Assembly: GCA_020686985.1 (NCBI GenBank)
Contig: JAJEPU010000003.1
Coordinates: 1 to 64,000 of the forward strand
Direction: 5' to 3'
Source of the DNA: Brotaphodocola catenula
GTDB taxonomy: Bacteria; Bacillota; Clostridia; Lachnospirales; Lachnospiraceae
Length of the DNA stretch: 64,000 bases
Below are positions 1-8,374 of this stretch, one piece after another; within the stretch, counting starts at the first letter, position 1; every line of letters begins with the position of its first letter. Under the pieces are notes generated by a model. That model worked only from the letters and a program-made list of their open reading frames with translations, was not told the DNA's origin and ran no database searches. The translations under genes and the position numbers were made by a program.

Positions 1-166
1 TTTATGCCTTTTTTATTGGCTGAAATATTGAATTTTCAAGGTTCAACACACCGTACCGGTGTGGGAAGTTTTAGTTAATAAGAAAAAAAGCTGTATTTAT
101 GCGGCTTTTGGCGTTTCGCAAACGCCTAATAGACAAAAATGATGTGAGGAGAGTAGAAAGCGTGAC
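1..166. other. Leader region with a small hairpin, no clear gene
   Basis: No gene can be supported here. The first frame is open from the window edge to a TAA at 76-78, but 25 codons are too few to call the end of an upstream gene. A 7-bp hairpin (GGCGTTT, loop CGC, AAACGCC) lies at 110-126 without a T-run. A GAGGAG sequence near 146-152 is the probable ribosome binding site of the next gene, at a rather long distance of about 14 bases. Confidence 0.4.
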
Positions 167-1594
167 ATGAAAACCTTATATTTAGATTGCAATATGGGGG
201 CAACGGGGGAGATGTTGGCATCGGCATTGCTGGCGATTCACCCAAATCAAAAGCAAGTGATCGAACGGCTGAATCAGTTGAACTTGCCGGGAATCAGGTT
301 TCAGGTCGAATCGGTGGCAACGGGTGGACTTGTAGGTACTCATATGAAGATTTTGAGAGATTCTGCTGTTTTTGAAGAGGATTCCCTTGCTTCGGGTTCT
401 CAACGTTTTTCTCCTCCTCAGTCACTTTTTCTGGATTCTTGTTCTTATCAAAATCTGATGGGTGATTTATCGGAAAATTGCCCGGAGAAGATTCAAGAAG
501 GTGTGCAGGCGGTCTTTCGGTTGATTGCAGAGGCAAAATCTGCTGTCTGTGGCCAGCCGATCGAGCTGATTGAATCAATGGAATCGATCGAAGCAAAGGT
601 AGATTTGCCGATGAATGATAGTGATTTGGGCGACGAGAATGAAACTGGAACCGGATCTCGATCTCGAGTACAAGAAGATGGAACTGGTGTCTGGAAGGTA
701 GAGAATAAGACGGCGATCGCGGAAGTGATCGCTGTCTGTGTTCTGATGGATGAATTGAAACCAGAGAAAGTCGTGGCATCTTGTGTTCAGGTCGGCAGTG
801 GAGTAGAGCGCAGGGATCATGGATTTTTTCCGATTCCATCGCCTGAGGTTGCTTGGATGTTGCGAGGAGTGCCGACTTATGGAGGACAGATTCAACAGAT
901 TCAGGCAGATCGGATTCAGGCAGATTGGACTCAAAAAGATCAGATTCAAAAGGAAGCTTGTGATCTGACAGGAGCGGCTCTGCTCAAACATTTTGTCCAG
1001 GAGTTTGGCAGCCAGCCTCGAATGAGAGTGGAAGAAATCGGATATGGATTTGCATTTGCCAATTCTTTAAATACAGGTCATACAGGGATGAGGATTGTAG
1101 CGGATACCGGAATCGTGATGCGCGCAATGATGGGTGAGAGCGCAGCGCACGAAGACAGCGTGCTGGAATTGTGCTGTAATCTGGATGATATGACACCGGA
1201 GCGAATCGGATTTGCGATGGAGGAGTTATTTCTGGCTGGAGCACTTGATGTCTATACCACACCGATTGGAATGAAAAAAAATCGTCCGGCAGTTCTTTTG
1301 ATTTGCATGTGCCGTGTGGAATTGCGGGAGCGGATGATTAAGCTGTTATTCCTTCATACGACGACGCTCGGAATCAGGGAAAAGGTCTGCAATCGTTATG
1401 TCATGAAGCGTTTTATGGAAACTGTGGAGACGGAATATGGTCCTGTGCGGATCAAACATGTCTCCGGTTGGGGCGTTGAGCGGGAGAAAGCAGAGTATGA
1501 CGATCTGGTCAGAATTGCGCGACAGCAGAATCTTTCGATTGCTCAGGTGGATGATCTGGTGAAAAAACGGAGAGATTTGGACAAGAAATCATAA
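167..1594 (+). CDS. larC: LarC-like nickel-pincer cofactor protein, divergent N-terminal half
   Basis: LarC inserts nickel, using CTP, into the pincer cofactor of lactate racemase-type enzymes. The start MKTLYLDCNMG and the C-terminal half (NLDDMTPERIGFAMEEL, MKKNRPAVLL, TTTLGIRE, YGPVRIK) fit the family well. The two halves are one frame, unlike the Lactobacillus gene, which needs a frameshift. The N-terminal half is odd. The usual HFHEVGAxDxIxDI motif is replaced by a Gly/Ser/Arg/Glu-rich stretch leading into WKVENKTAIAEV (residues about 183-194), the usual GDM is GEM, and a Gln/Ile repeat (QIQ, RIQ, QIQ; about residues 245-262) sits where the TPTG loop should be. At 475 residues it is longer than usual. 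No larA, larB or larE is nearby. Identity as LarC is firm; activity is doubtful. Confidence 0.85.
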   Translation: MKTLYLDCNMGATGEMLASALLAIHPNQKQVIERLNQLNLPGIRFQVESVATGGLVGTHMKILRDSAVFEEDSLASGSQRFSPPQSLFLDSCSYQNLMGDLSENCPEKIQEGVQAVFRLIAEAKSAVCGQPIELIESMESIEAKVDLPMNDSDLGDENETGTGSRSRVQEDGTGVWKVENKTAIAEVIAVCVLMDELKPEKVVASCVQVGSGVERRDHGFFPIPSPEVAWMLRGVPTYGGQIQQIQADRIQADWTQKDQIQKEACDLTGAALLKHFVQEFGSQPRMRVEEIGYGFAFANSLNTGHTGMRIVADTGIVMRAMMGESAAHEDSVLELCCNLDDMTPERIGFAMEELFLAGALDVYTTPIGMKKNRPAVLLICMCRVELRERMIKLLFLHTTTLGIREKVCNRYVMKRFMETVETEYGPVRIKHVSGWGVEREKAEYDDLVRIARQQNLSIAQVDDLVKKRRDLDKKS

Positions 1595-1668
1595 TACAAA
1601 ATAGTAAATGATAATAAAAATTGACCATGAAATGAAAACAATAAAAAAAGAACAATACAAAATAGTAA
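1593..1668. repeat. 15-bp direct repeat in the larC-asparaginase gap
   Basis: AATACAAAATAGTAA occurs at 1593-1607 and again at 1654-1668, with a 46-base gap. The stretch is A-rich and non-coding. It may be a slippage or duplication product; no function is evident. Confidence 0.6.
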
Positions 1669-1713
1669 TAGCAAGTAACGATAACAGACAGGACAATGGG
1701 GAAGAACGAGAAA

Positions 1714-2715
1714 ATGTCTAAGAAAATTTTGATAATCAATACCGGAGGAACGCTTTCTTCTGTAAAGGGAGCAAATGGTCTTGTCCCGGGAATCAGCGGC
1801 AAGGACATGATGGAGGAGCTGAAAATGGTCTCGAAAAATCTTACACTTGAGACGCAGGATTTCTGTTCTCTCGACAGTGCCAATATCGGACCGGAAGATT
1901 GGGCGAGACTGGCATCGTGCATTGCACAGAGAAGCCATGAGTATGACGGGATTGTTGTGATTCACGGCACAGATACGCTGGCATACACTTCTTCGATGCT
2001 CTCTTTCATGCTCCAAAATATTTCAATTCCGGTGGTAGTCACGGGAAGTCAGCTCTCGATGGCAAATCCGGTGGCAGATGCTCTGGAAAACTGTCGCTGT
2101 GGGATTCATATGTCTGCGAGCGGATGCCCCGGAGTTTTTGTCGCCTTTAATCGAAAAGTGATTTTGGGTTGTCGCGCTTCCAAGGTGAGGACGATGAGTT
2201 TTGATGCATTTGAGAGCATCAATTATCCCTATGTCGGAGAGATCAGTTCGCTCGGACTTCAGATTTTTCGAGAAAATCTTGTAGAAAAACGTGGGATTTT
2301 CAGACCTCAGACTGCCTATTCAGACAGGGTAGCGCTCTTGAAACTTTATCCGGGCATTACGCCGGATGTCTTAGAACTTCTCTATGAGAGAGGTTGCCGG
2401 GGCGTATTTATTGAAGGATTTGGACTTGGTGGAATGCCGTTTCTGAAAAATGATTTTATAGGAACAGTTGGAACGGTAGTCGAGAAGGGAATGCTGGTTC
2501 TTGTTGGAAGCCAGTGTCGGTATGAGGGAAGCAATCTCTCTGTCTATGAGACAGGGCGGTTGGCACTTGAAAAGGGTGTTCTCCAGGCTTATGATATGAC
2601 AGCCGAGGCGGCGATGACGAAACTGATGTGGGTGCTTGGTCAGACCGATGATCTTCGGGAGATGAAAGAATATTTTTCGGTTGATATTGCCGGAGAAGTG
2701 AAAATTCGATCATGA
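1714..2715 (+). CDS. ansA: Type I L-asparaginase
   Basis: Hydrolyses asparagine to aspartate and ammonia, probably in the cytoplasm since no signal peptide is present. Both catalytic threonine motifs of the family are visible: INTGGTLSS near the N-terminus and IHGTDTLAYTSS about 75 residues later, followed by VVVTGSQ. The length of about 333 residues is usual for type I enzymes. Two in-frame starts exist, 1696 and 1714. I prefer 1714 because GGGGAAG lies about 11 bases upstream and the protein then begins MSKKILIINTGG. No promoter or terminator is obvious, and the gene follows larC on the same strand by about 120 bases. Confidence 0.9.
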   Translation: MSKKILIINTGGTLSSVKGANGLVPGISGKDMMEELKMVSKNLTLETQDFCSLDSANIGPEDWARLASCIAQRSHEYDGIVVIHGTDTLAYTSSMLSFMLQNISIPVVVTGSQLSMANPVADALENCRCGIHMSASGCPGVFVAFNRKVILGCRASKVRTMSFDAFESINYPYVGEISSLGLQIFRENLVEKRGIFRPQTAYSDRVALLKLYPGITPDVLELLYERGCRGVFIEGFGLGGMPFLKNDFIGTVGTVVEKGMLVLVGSQCRYEGSNLSVYETGRLALEKGVLQAYDMTAEAAMTKLMWVLGQTDDLREMKEYFSVDIAGEVKIRS

Positions 2716-2806
2716 GGATAATCGTGAAGACAGGATTGAATAACAGGTCCACAAAAACTCGAAGAAACATTTGGGGGAGAGGACGAAAAATTGAGAAATA
2801 TTTGGT

Positions 2807-3117
2807 TTGATCGAGCGTTTACAAAAGGGAATTGATCAGGCATATGAATATTATCGACATGACTTGAGAAATTATGCACAACTGCAACATTTCCAGAGAT
2901 TGATACATTTGGAGAAGTTTCGGGAGCTTTCGGAGATGGAAATTTCGAGCAGTGGATATGTGGTAGATACACTGGAAGCTGCAATCTGGTGTCTGATTCA
3001 GACGGATTCCTTTGAGGAGGCACTGATCACGGCTGTGAATCTGAGTGGCTTGATGCACTGCAAAAGAAAGATATGATTGAGAAATATATCATTTTTTACG
3101 ATAGATTCATCCTATAA
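2807..3117 (+). pseudogene. ADP-ribosylglycohydrolase remnant with internal deletion
   Basis: This is the C-terminal part of a DraG-type ADP-ribosylglycohydrolase, an enzyme that removes ADP-ribose from proteins or small molecules. Residues SSGYVVDTLEAAIWC, TDSFEEAL and AVNL match the segment that in intact proteins runs directly into the metal-binding GDDTDT loop. Here AVNLS stops matching at about 3046. The usual end of the protein (EWLDALQKKDMIEKY, then stop at 3115-3117) continues at once in another frame. So about 25-30 codons with the catalytic loop are missing and the frame is broken. The N-terminal two thirds are absent: an in-frame stop at 2792-2794 precedes it, and only TTG is available as a start. 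Confidence 0.75.
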
Positions 3118-3310
3118 CTGCCTATCAATTATTGGAACTTCTCAAATGAATCGAAAATAGGTATAATCACTCCCATAAATAAATCAAAGGACATAGACAC
3201 AGTGAGTAGGAATTGAGCAGGGATATGGATTCCTACAAAACTTTAAAACTTTGAAAGAATGACAGAAGTAGAAGTAAGTAATCCAGAAAATATGGAAGTG
3301 AGAGATAGAG

Positions 3311-3940
3311 ATGAAACAGATTTTATGCTTTGGAGATTCGAATACATTTGGATTGGTGCCGGGGGAGAATGCCAGATATCCATGGGGAGTCAGATGGACA
3401 AGCATCCTGAGTGAAAAACTCGGAGCGCAGGAATATCACGTTGTTGAGGAGGGATTGTGTGGAAGAACGAGTATTTTTGATGATCCGCTCCGCGATGGAA
3501 GAAACAGTGTGAAACTTCTTCCGACTCTGCTTGAGTCTCATGCCCCGCTGGATTTAGTGACGGTGATGCTTGGAACAAATGACTGCAAGACGATTTTTGG
3601 CGCCTCAGCTCAGGTGATCGCACAGGGAATTCAGCGATTGATCGGTCAGATCCGACAGTATGCGCCAAACAGCAAAATTCTGATTATTTCCCCGATTCAT
3701 CTTGGAGATCATGTCTGGGAACCGGGATTTGATCCGGAATTTTGCAAGAATTCGATTCAGGTGTCGAAAGAGCTTGCAGAAGCGTATCACAGGATTGCGG
3801 AGGCAGAGAATGTGGAATTCCTTGATGCCTCCCGTTATGCAGATCCTAGCAAGCGTGATCAGGAACATATGACGGAAGAAGGACACAGAAATCTCGCAGA
3901 GGCTGTGTATCAGATTGTGCGGGAAAAAATAGTGGCTTGA
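3311..3940 (+). CDS. SGNH/GDSL-family hydrolase
   Basis: A 209-residue esterase or lipase-like enzyme of the SGNH fold. Block I is CFGDSNTFG with the nucleophile Ser10. Block II glycine follows (EGLCGRTS), block III is GTNDCK, and the block V Asp/His pair is in DQEHMTEEGH near the C-terminus. It lacks a signal peptide or membrane segment, so it is probably cytoplasmic and acts on small esters such as acetylated sugars. The substrate cannot be told from sequence. The start has only a weak purine-rich ribosome binding site. A TATAAT at 3162-3167 upstream lacks a good -35 element. Confidence 0.88.
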   Translation: MKQILCFGDSNTFGLVPGENARYPWGVRWTSILSEKLGAQEYHVVEEGLCGRTSIFDDPLRDGRNSVKLLPTLLESHAPLDLVTVMLGTNDCKTIFGASAQVIAQGIQRLIGQIRQYAPNSKILIISPIHLGDHVWEPGFDPEFCKNSIQVSKELAEAYHRIAEAENVEFLDASRYADPSKRDQEHMTEEGHRNLAEAVYQIVREKIVA

Positions 3941-4254
3941 TAATGTTTGACAATGTCTTGAGAGTATAGATAATTTTCTAAAGTAGAGAGATTCAATTTG
4001 TAAGAAAAATGTGCTTTTCATTTTGATATTTTAAGTGTATGATGGAATGAGCGTTAGTGGATGAATCGGAATTTTAAGTCCTGCATCTTCTAACGCTCAT
4101 TCTATGTTTACAAAAAAGTTGAGCATGGTGGATATGGAACGAAGCTTGAACAAAACGGGGAAAGAACGAATCTTCGCATCGGATGCACGGGGAGACAGAA
4201 AAAAGAAATACGAGAACAGAAAAAATCACGAAAGAAAATAAGGACAAAAGAAAA
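3941..4254. repeat. Non-coding gap with a long inverted repeat (4042-4105)
   Basis: The gap has no gene. A perfect 13-bp inverted repeat, GAATGAGCGTTAG at 4045-4057 and CTAACGCTCATTC at 4090-4102, extends to about 16 bp with one G-U pair and encloses 32 bases. Within the loop, GATG/CATC could extend the stem. No T-run follows, so it is not a classical terminator. From about 4130 to 4254 the sequence becomes purine-rich and poor in T before the MATE start. It could be an mRNA 3-prime end structure or a leader element; no known riboswitch class fits. Confidence 0.6.
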
Positions 4255-5598
4255 ATGAAAAGCACGGAGATGGATCTCACAACGGGTTCGTTGTGGAAAA
4301 AAATGCTTGTTTTTAGTGTGCCACTGATGTTTTCCAACATCTTGCAGGTGCTGTTTAATATGTCGGATGTCGCAGTTGTCGGGAAATTTTCAGGTCCGCT
4401 TGCGCTCGGTGCGGTGGGCTCGACGAGTTTGCTTGTGACACTGTTTACAGGAATTCTGCTCGGAATTGCGAGTGGAGTGAACGCGCTGACGGCACTTTAT
4501 ATCGGATCAAAACATGAGCGAAATATTCGACAGACGGTTCATACGTCAGCGGTGATCTGTCTGGTGACGGGACTTTTGATCATGGGATTTGGAATCGTGT
4601 TTGCGCGGACCGTTTTGACGATGATGAAGACGAAGGCGGAGCTGATGAAGGGAGCGGTTTTATATCTGCATATTTATCTGCTTGGCTCTCCTGCACTCGC
4701 AATGTACAATTTCGGTAATGCTGTGCTCAGCGCAGCGGGAGATACGAAGAAACCGCTGTATTGCCTGACATTTTCGGGAATTCTGAATGTGATTCTCAAC
4801 CTGATTTTTGTCATTGGATGCCATTTGGATGTGGCAGGCGTCGCACTTGCAAGTGTCACCTCCCAGTATGTCTCTGCAATTCTTGTTGTGGGAATGCTCA
4901 TCAGAAGCAAGTCTTCTTTTTCGTTTCACCCAAATGAGGTCCGAAAAGAGTTCAATGCAGATAAACTGCGCCGAGTGCTTCAGCTTGGTGTTCCGGCGGC
5001 GTTCCAGAATACGATTTTTTCGGTTGCAAACCTCTTCGTTCAGGCGAGTGTCAATTCCTTTGATCATGTGATGGTTGAGGGAAATTCGGCTGCGGCAAAT
5101 GCAGATCCGCTTGTCTATGACATGATGGCGGCATTCTACACCGCAGGCACCAGCTTTATCGCGCAGAACCGCGGTGCAGGAAAACGTGATCGAATGATGA
5201 AGAGCTATGTGTTCAGTATCATTTATTCATTTACCTTGGCACTGGCTCTCGGTGTTGGACTCTATGTGATGCGATATGCATTCCTCGGACTCTTCACGAG
5301 TGACCGTGAAGTTATGGAAGCGGGAATTCATCGTCTCTCCGTGATGGCACTCTCGTATGCGGTCAGCGCATTCATGGATGCGACGATTGCAGCTTCGCGC
5401 GGACTTGGAAAGACGGTTGTGCCGACGGTTGTGGTAATTCTTGGTTCCTGTGTTTTCCGACTTATCTGGATTTACACGGTATTTGCGAGCATTCACACGA
5501 TTCGTTCGCTCTATCTGCTCTATCCGGTTTCTTGGTCGATCACGGCTGTGGCAGAGATTACCTACTTTATCTGGATTTTTAGGCGAATGCGTGAATGA
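4255..5598 (+). CDS. MATE-family multidrug/cation antiporter
   Basis: A membrane exporter of the MatE/NorM type with about 12 hydrophobic segments, expected to expel cationic compounds by Na+ or H+ exchange. Family wording is visible in both halves: LFNMSDVAVVGKFSG, ALGAVGSTSLL and NAVLSAAGDTKKP in the first half, FYTAGTSFIAQNRGAGKRDR in the second. The open frame extends to 4183, but the upstream part is a basic, unlikely leader. ATG 4255 has AAGGA 10 bases upstream and gives MKSTEMDLTTGSLWKKM, a typical start, with 447 residues. A second MATE gene of another subgroup is at 32159-33526. Confidence 0.9.
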   Translation: MKSTEMDLTTGSLWKKMLVFSVPLMFSNILQVLFNMSDVAVVGKFSGPLALGAVGSTSLLVTLFTGILLGIASGVNALTALYIGSKHERNIRQTVHTSAVICLVTGLLIMGFGIVFARTVLTMMKTKAELMKGAVLYLHIYLLGSPALAMYNFGNAVLSAAGDTKKPLYCLTFSGILNVILNLIFVIGCHLDVAGVALASVTSQYVSAILVVGMLIRSKSSFSFHPNEVRKEFNADKLRRVLQLGVPAAFQNTIFSVANLFVQASVNSFDHVMVEGNSAAANADPLVYDMMAAFYTAGTSFIAQNRGAGKRDRMMKSYVFSIIYSFTLALALGVGLYVMRYAFLGLFTSDREVMEAGIHRLSVMALSYAVSAFMDATIAASRGLGKTVVPTVVVILGSCVFRLIWIYTVFASIHTIRSLYLLYPVSWSITAVAEITYFIWIFRRMRE

Positions 5599-5929
5599 CA
5601 GATTGTGATTAAGGGGATGTTTATCGCCTTACCACAAAAAGAGGATCAACCTGTCAACTGCGGATAATGAACAAGAACATTATTGAGAAAATATGGAAAA
5701 TGTGCAAAAAAAACATGCAGAGGGAAGAGAAAATAGTAACTACTTTCAAAATTCAGAAAATAATGAAAACTGCGTTGCTTTTATGCGGAAAATCAGATAT
5801 GATGATAGGGAAGGTATGAAGTATCCGTATCAATATGTATAGAATGATTTGATTTATCCATTACCGATTTATCTATCACTGATTTATCGGCGATCGATGC
5901 ATTGAATTATCAGAAAGGGGATTTTTAAC
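5599..5929 (+). promoter_or_regulatory. Promoter and three 15-bp-spaced iterons before the RpiB-like gene
   Basis: The 331-base gap holds a good promoter, TTGCTT (5775-5780), 17-base spacer, TATGAT (5798-5803). Downstream of it GATTTATC is repeated exactly at 5851-5858, 5866-5873 and 5881-5888, each 15 bases apart. AGAAAGGGG before the ATG at 5930 is the ribosome binding site. The repeats lie in the transcribed leader, so they could be operator half-sites or an RNA element. The rest of the gap shows nothing clear. Confidence 0.7.
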
Positions 5930-6568
5930 ATGAAAATTGCACTGATTAATGAGAACAGCCAGGCAGGAAAGAACGCTATTATTGAGAGTGCGCTGAAGAA
6001 AGTTGTAGAACCGATGGGACATCAGGTATACAACTATGGTATGTATTCCGCAGATGATGAGGCACAGCTGACCTATGTTCAGGTTGGTATTCTGGCAGCA
6101 GTTCTTCTGAATTCCGGCGCAGCAGACTATGTGATTACCGGATGCGGAACTGGCGAGGGCGCTATGCTGGCATGCAACTCCTTCCCGGGCGTTATCTGCG
6201 GTCATGTGGAGGATGCACTGGATGCATATACATTTGCACAGATCAATGACGGAAATGCGATTGCTATCCCGTTTGCAAAAGGCTTCGGTTGGGGCGGAGA
6301 TCTGAACCTCGAGTACATCTTTGAGAAATTGTATGTGGAGGAGAGCGGTCAGGGATATCCGAGAGAGCGTGCCGTTCCGGAACAGCGCAATAAGAAGATT
6401 TTGGATCAGGTGAAGACGGTAACCTATCAGGATCTCGGAACAATCTTAAAGAATCTGGATCGTGAGCTGGTTAAGGGCGCTCTGGCAACCAAGGGATTTG
6501 ACGAGTATTTCTGGGATAACTGCAAGGATGAGAATCTGAAGGCAGTTGTAAAAGAGATTCTGGCATAA
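5930..6568 (+). CDS. RpiB/LacA/LacB-family sugar-phosphate isomerase
   Basis: Belongs to the RpiB/LacAB fold, which interconverts aldose and ketose phosphates such as ribose 5-phosphate and ribulose 5-phosphate. The active-site loop is visible as ITGCGTGEGAMLACN with Cys72, the residue position used for proton transfer in RpiB. At 212 residues it is longer than RpiB (about 150), because an extra C-terminal region from about residue 145 is present; this longer form occurs in a separate clostridial subgroup. The substrate is therefore uncertain. Codon use looks adapted to strong expression. A strong promoter and iterons lie upstream and a large terminator downstream. Confidence 0.82.
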   Translation: MKIALINENSQAGKNAIIESALKKVVEPMGHQVYNYGMYSADDEAQLTYVQVGILAAVLLNSGAADYVITGCGTGEGAMLACNSFPGVICGHVEDALDAYTFAQINDGNAIAIPFAKGFGWGGDLNLEYIFEKLYVEESGQGYPRERAVPEQRNKKILDQVKTVTYQDLGTILKNLDRELVKGALATKGFDEYFWDNCKDENLKAVVKEILA

Positions 6569-6626
6569 ATAAAATTTGAGACGTTGCAGAAAAATTAGAA
6601 TCTGAATGACGAATCCGTAGAAACAC

Positions 6627-6718
6627 AAAAGACGAAGATAACTTCGCATGCAAATTTAGAGACTACAAAAGAGAGTTTGTGAATTTGCAGGGCGGAGAAC
6701 TCTTCGTCTTTTTCTTTT
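6627..6718 (+). terminator. Branched terminator after the RpiB-like gene
   Basis: AAAAGACGAAGA (6627-6638) pairs with TCTTCGTC (6701-6708), followed by TTTTTCTTTT. Inside, GCAAATT and AATTTGC can form a second stem. It ends the + strand transcript; the next gene is convergent. Confidence 0.75.
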
Positions 6719-6812
6719 GGATGTTTTGTGCATTTTATGGGTTTTATGGATTTGATGGTTCGTTCTTATGCGTGTAATCAAATGCATAGTCAAACGATTA
6801 ATCAGAGTTCAC

Positions 6813-8327
6813 TTAATTGGAATCTGACCTTGAACCCCCTTTCTTTTTTGGCAAGGTTACAGTAAATGTATTCCTTTGGACTCCATCGGAGGAAACCTGA
6901 ATCGTTCCCCCCTGTTCGTTTACAATGCTTGACGCAATCGAGAGACCGAGACCGAAGCCGGGGCTCTCTCCGCGGGAAGGGTCGGCGCGGTAAAAGCGCA
7001 GGAAAATCAGTTTTTGTTCTTCCTCATTCAATGATTTTCCCTCGCTGGTGACAGAAAAGGAAACGCTGCGAGTGTCTTTCTTTTCACAAAGCTGAACTTC
7101 AATGACGGAACCGGGATTGCTGTATTTGCAGGCGTTGTCGATCAGGATGTCTGCAAGCTGGCGAAGTCTTGTCTCATTTCCATAAAGCTCGATGTCTTCG
7201 GTAAGGTCAGTCTCAATTTTCCGCCCGCTCTCAAAGGCAATAGGCTCAAATGCCATGACACTGCTCTCAACGAGATAACTGAAATCGACGTTGTGATAAT
7301 CCTGAGAGAGTCGTCCTGAATCGCTTCGGGCGAGGAGCAGGAGAGATTCGACGAGTTGTTTCATACGGGTCGCTTCGCTCTGTATCCGCAAAGTTCGCTC
7401 AAAATTCCCACTTTTGCGATCATCATAGTCGCGCAGAAGCAGATTGGTATTTGACAAAATGACGGTCAGAGGGGTTTTTAGCTCGTGGGAGGCATCGGCG
7501 ACGAACTGTTGCTGTTGCTTCCATGCAGTCTCGACCGGAGCGACAAGACGGCGGGAGAGCAGGCACGATGCAACGAAAAAGGCGACGAGAGCGAGAAGTG
7601 CGACGGCGCCGGAGTGGAGCATCTGAGTTTTCAGTGCATGATCTTCGCTGAACGTGTCTGCAAGCGCATAGCGGACGCTTCCCAGAGGAGTTTTCTGTCT
7701 CATATAGCGAAGGTGTTGTCCGCACAGGGAACCACAGTCCTTTTCCTCTTTTTCCGCGAGAAGAGCAAACGTGATTGCATCCTCATCGGAGAGGGCAGGA
7801 ATGTGATTTTCAAGGACGAAGTTCGTCTCCTCTGTGTCCATGTTCTCGAGGACTTCATCGGGTGCTGTTTCATTTGTAGATTTTCCATCTGCGTTTGTCA
7901 GTGTGCCGATCTCCACGACTGCGACTGCGGAGATTTCCTGTCTGGGCGGTGGAGGAGAATCGGTATTTTTTGGCTGATTTAGACTCGGATCACTACTTGT
8001 CTTTGCGTTTGGCTCATTTTGTGGCTTTTCAGGAGGTGCTTCAAGAGGTGTTTCTGATGAGCTCTGACTCGGCATGGATGAATTCTGTTCTTGCTTGGGC
8101 GGTTGTGTGGAATCTGGTTGAGATTCAACTTGAGCCTGCGGTTTTTCTTGTCCGGGCTTAAGCTGCCTGCTCTGATTCTGTTGAAGTGCCGTTCGCATTG
8201 CCTCCATGCTGCGATTTCGGTAACTCAGCGCGGTTGAGGAGTAGAGCGCGAGAAAAATAGCCGTCAGAAGAATCACAACAACACTCATAATCAGTCCTGT
8301 AATCTTCCAGCGAAGCTGTTTTAGCAT
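6813..8327 (-). CDS. Sensor histidine kinase with low-complexity outer domain
   Basis: Transmembrane sensor kinase paired with the response regulator just upstream in the same transcript (47-base gap). One membrane segment lies near residues 10-31 and a second near 238-257. The outer loop begins with a Pro/Gln/Ser/Glu-rich stretch of about 80 residues (about 52-132) before a folded part. The phosphorylated His281 is in FVADASHELKTPL. The ATPase part shows the N box (DNACKYSNPG) and the glycine box (GFGLGLSIASSIV). HAMP is minimal. The outer low-complexity segment may span the cell wall. The ligand is unknown. Confidence 0.92.
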   Translation of the reverse strand: MLKQLRWKITGLIMSVVVILLTAIFLALYSSTALSYRNRSMEAMRTALQQNQSRQLKPGQEKPQAQVESQPDSTQPPKQEQNSSMPSQSSSETPLEAPPEKPQNEPNAKTSSDPSLNQPKNTDSPPPPRQEISAVAVVEIGTLTNADGKSTNETAPDEVLENMDTEETNFVLENHIPALSDEDAITFALLAEKEEKDCGSLCGQHLRYMRQKTPLGSVRYALADTFSEDHALKTQMLHSGAVALLALVAFFVASCLLSRRLVAPVETAWKQQQQFVADASHELKTPLTVILSNTNLLLRDYDDRKSGNFERTLRIQSEATRMKQLVESLLLLARSDSGRLSQDYHNVDFSYLVESSVMAFEPIAFESGRKIETDLTEDIELYGNETRLRQLADILIDNACKYSNPGSVIEVQLCEKKDTRSVSFSVTSEGKSLNEEEQKLIFLRFYRADPSRGESPGFGLGLSIASSIVNEQGGTIQVSSDGVQRNTFTVTLPKKKGGSRSDSN

Positions 8328-8374
8328 GGGTAAAACTCCCCCTTTCCCCCTTTTGTTCTCAAAATAATTGATTT

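Noticed and set aside
1-78. Open frame from the window edge to TAA at 76-78
   Set aside because: Only 25 codons and no recognisable protein, so it cannot be told from chance.
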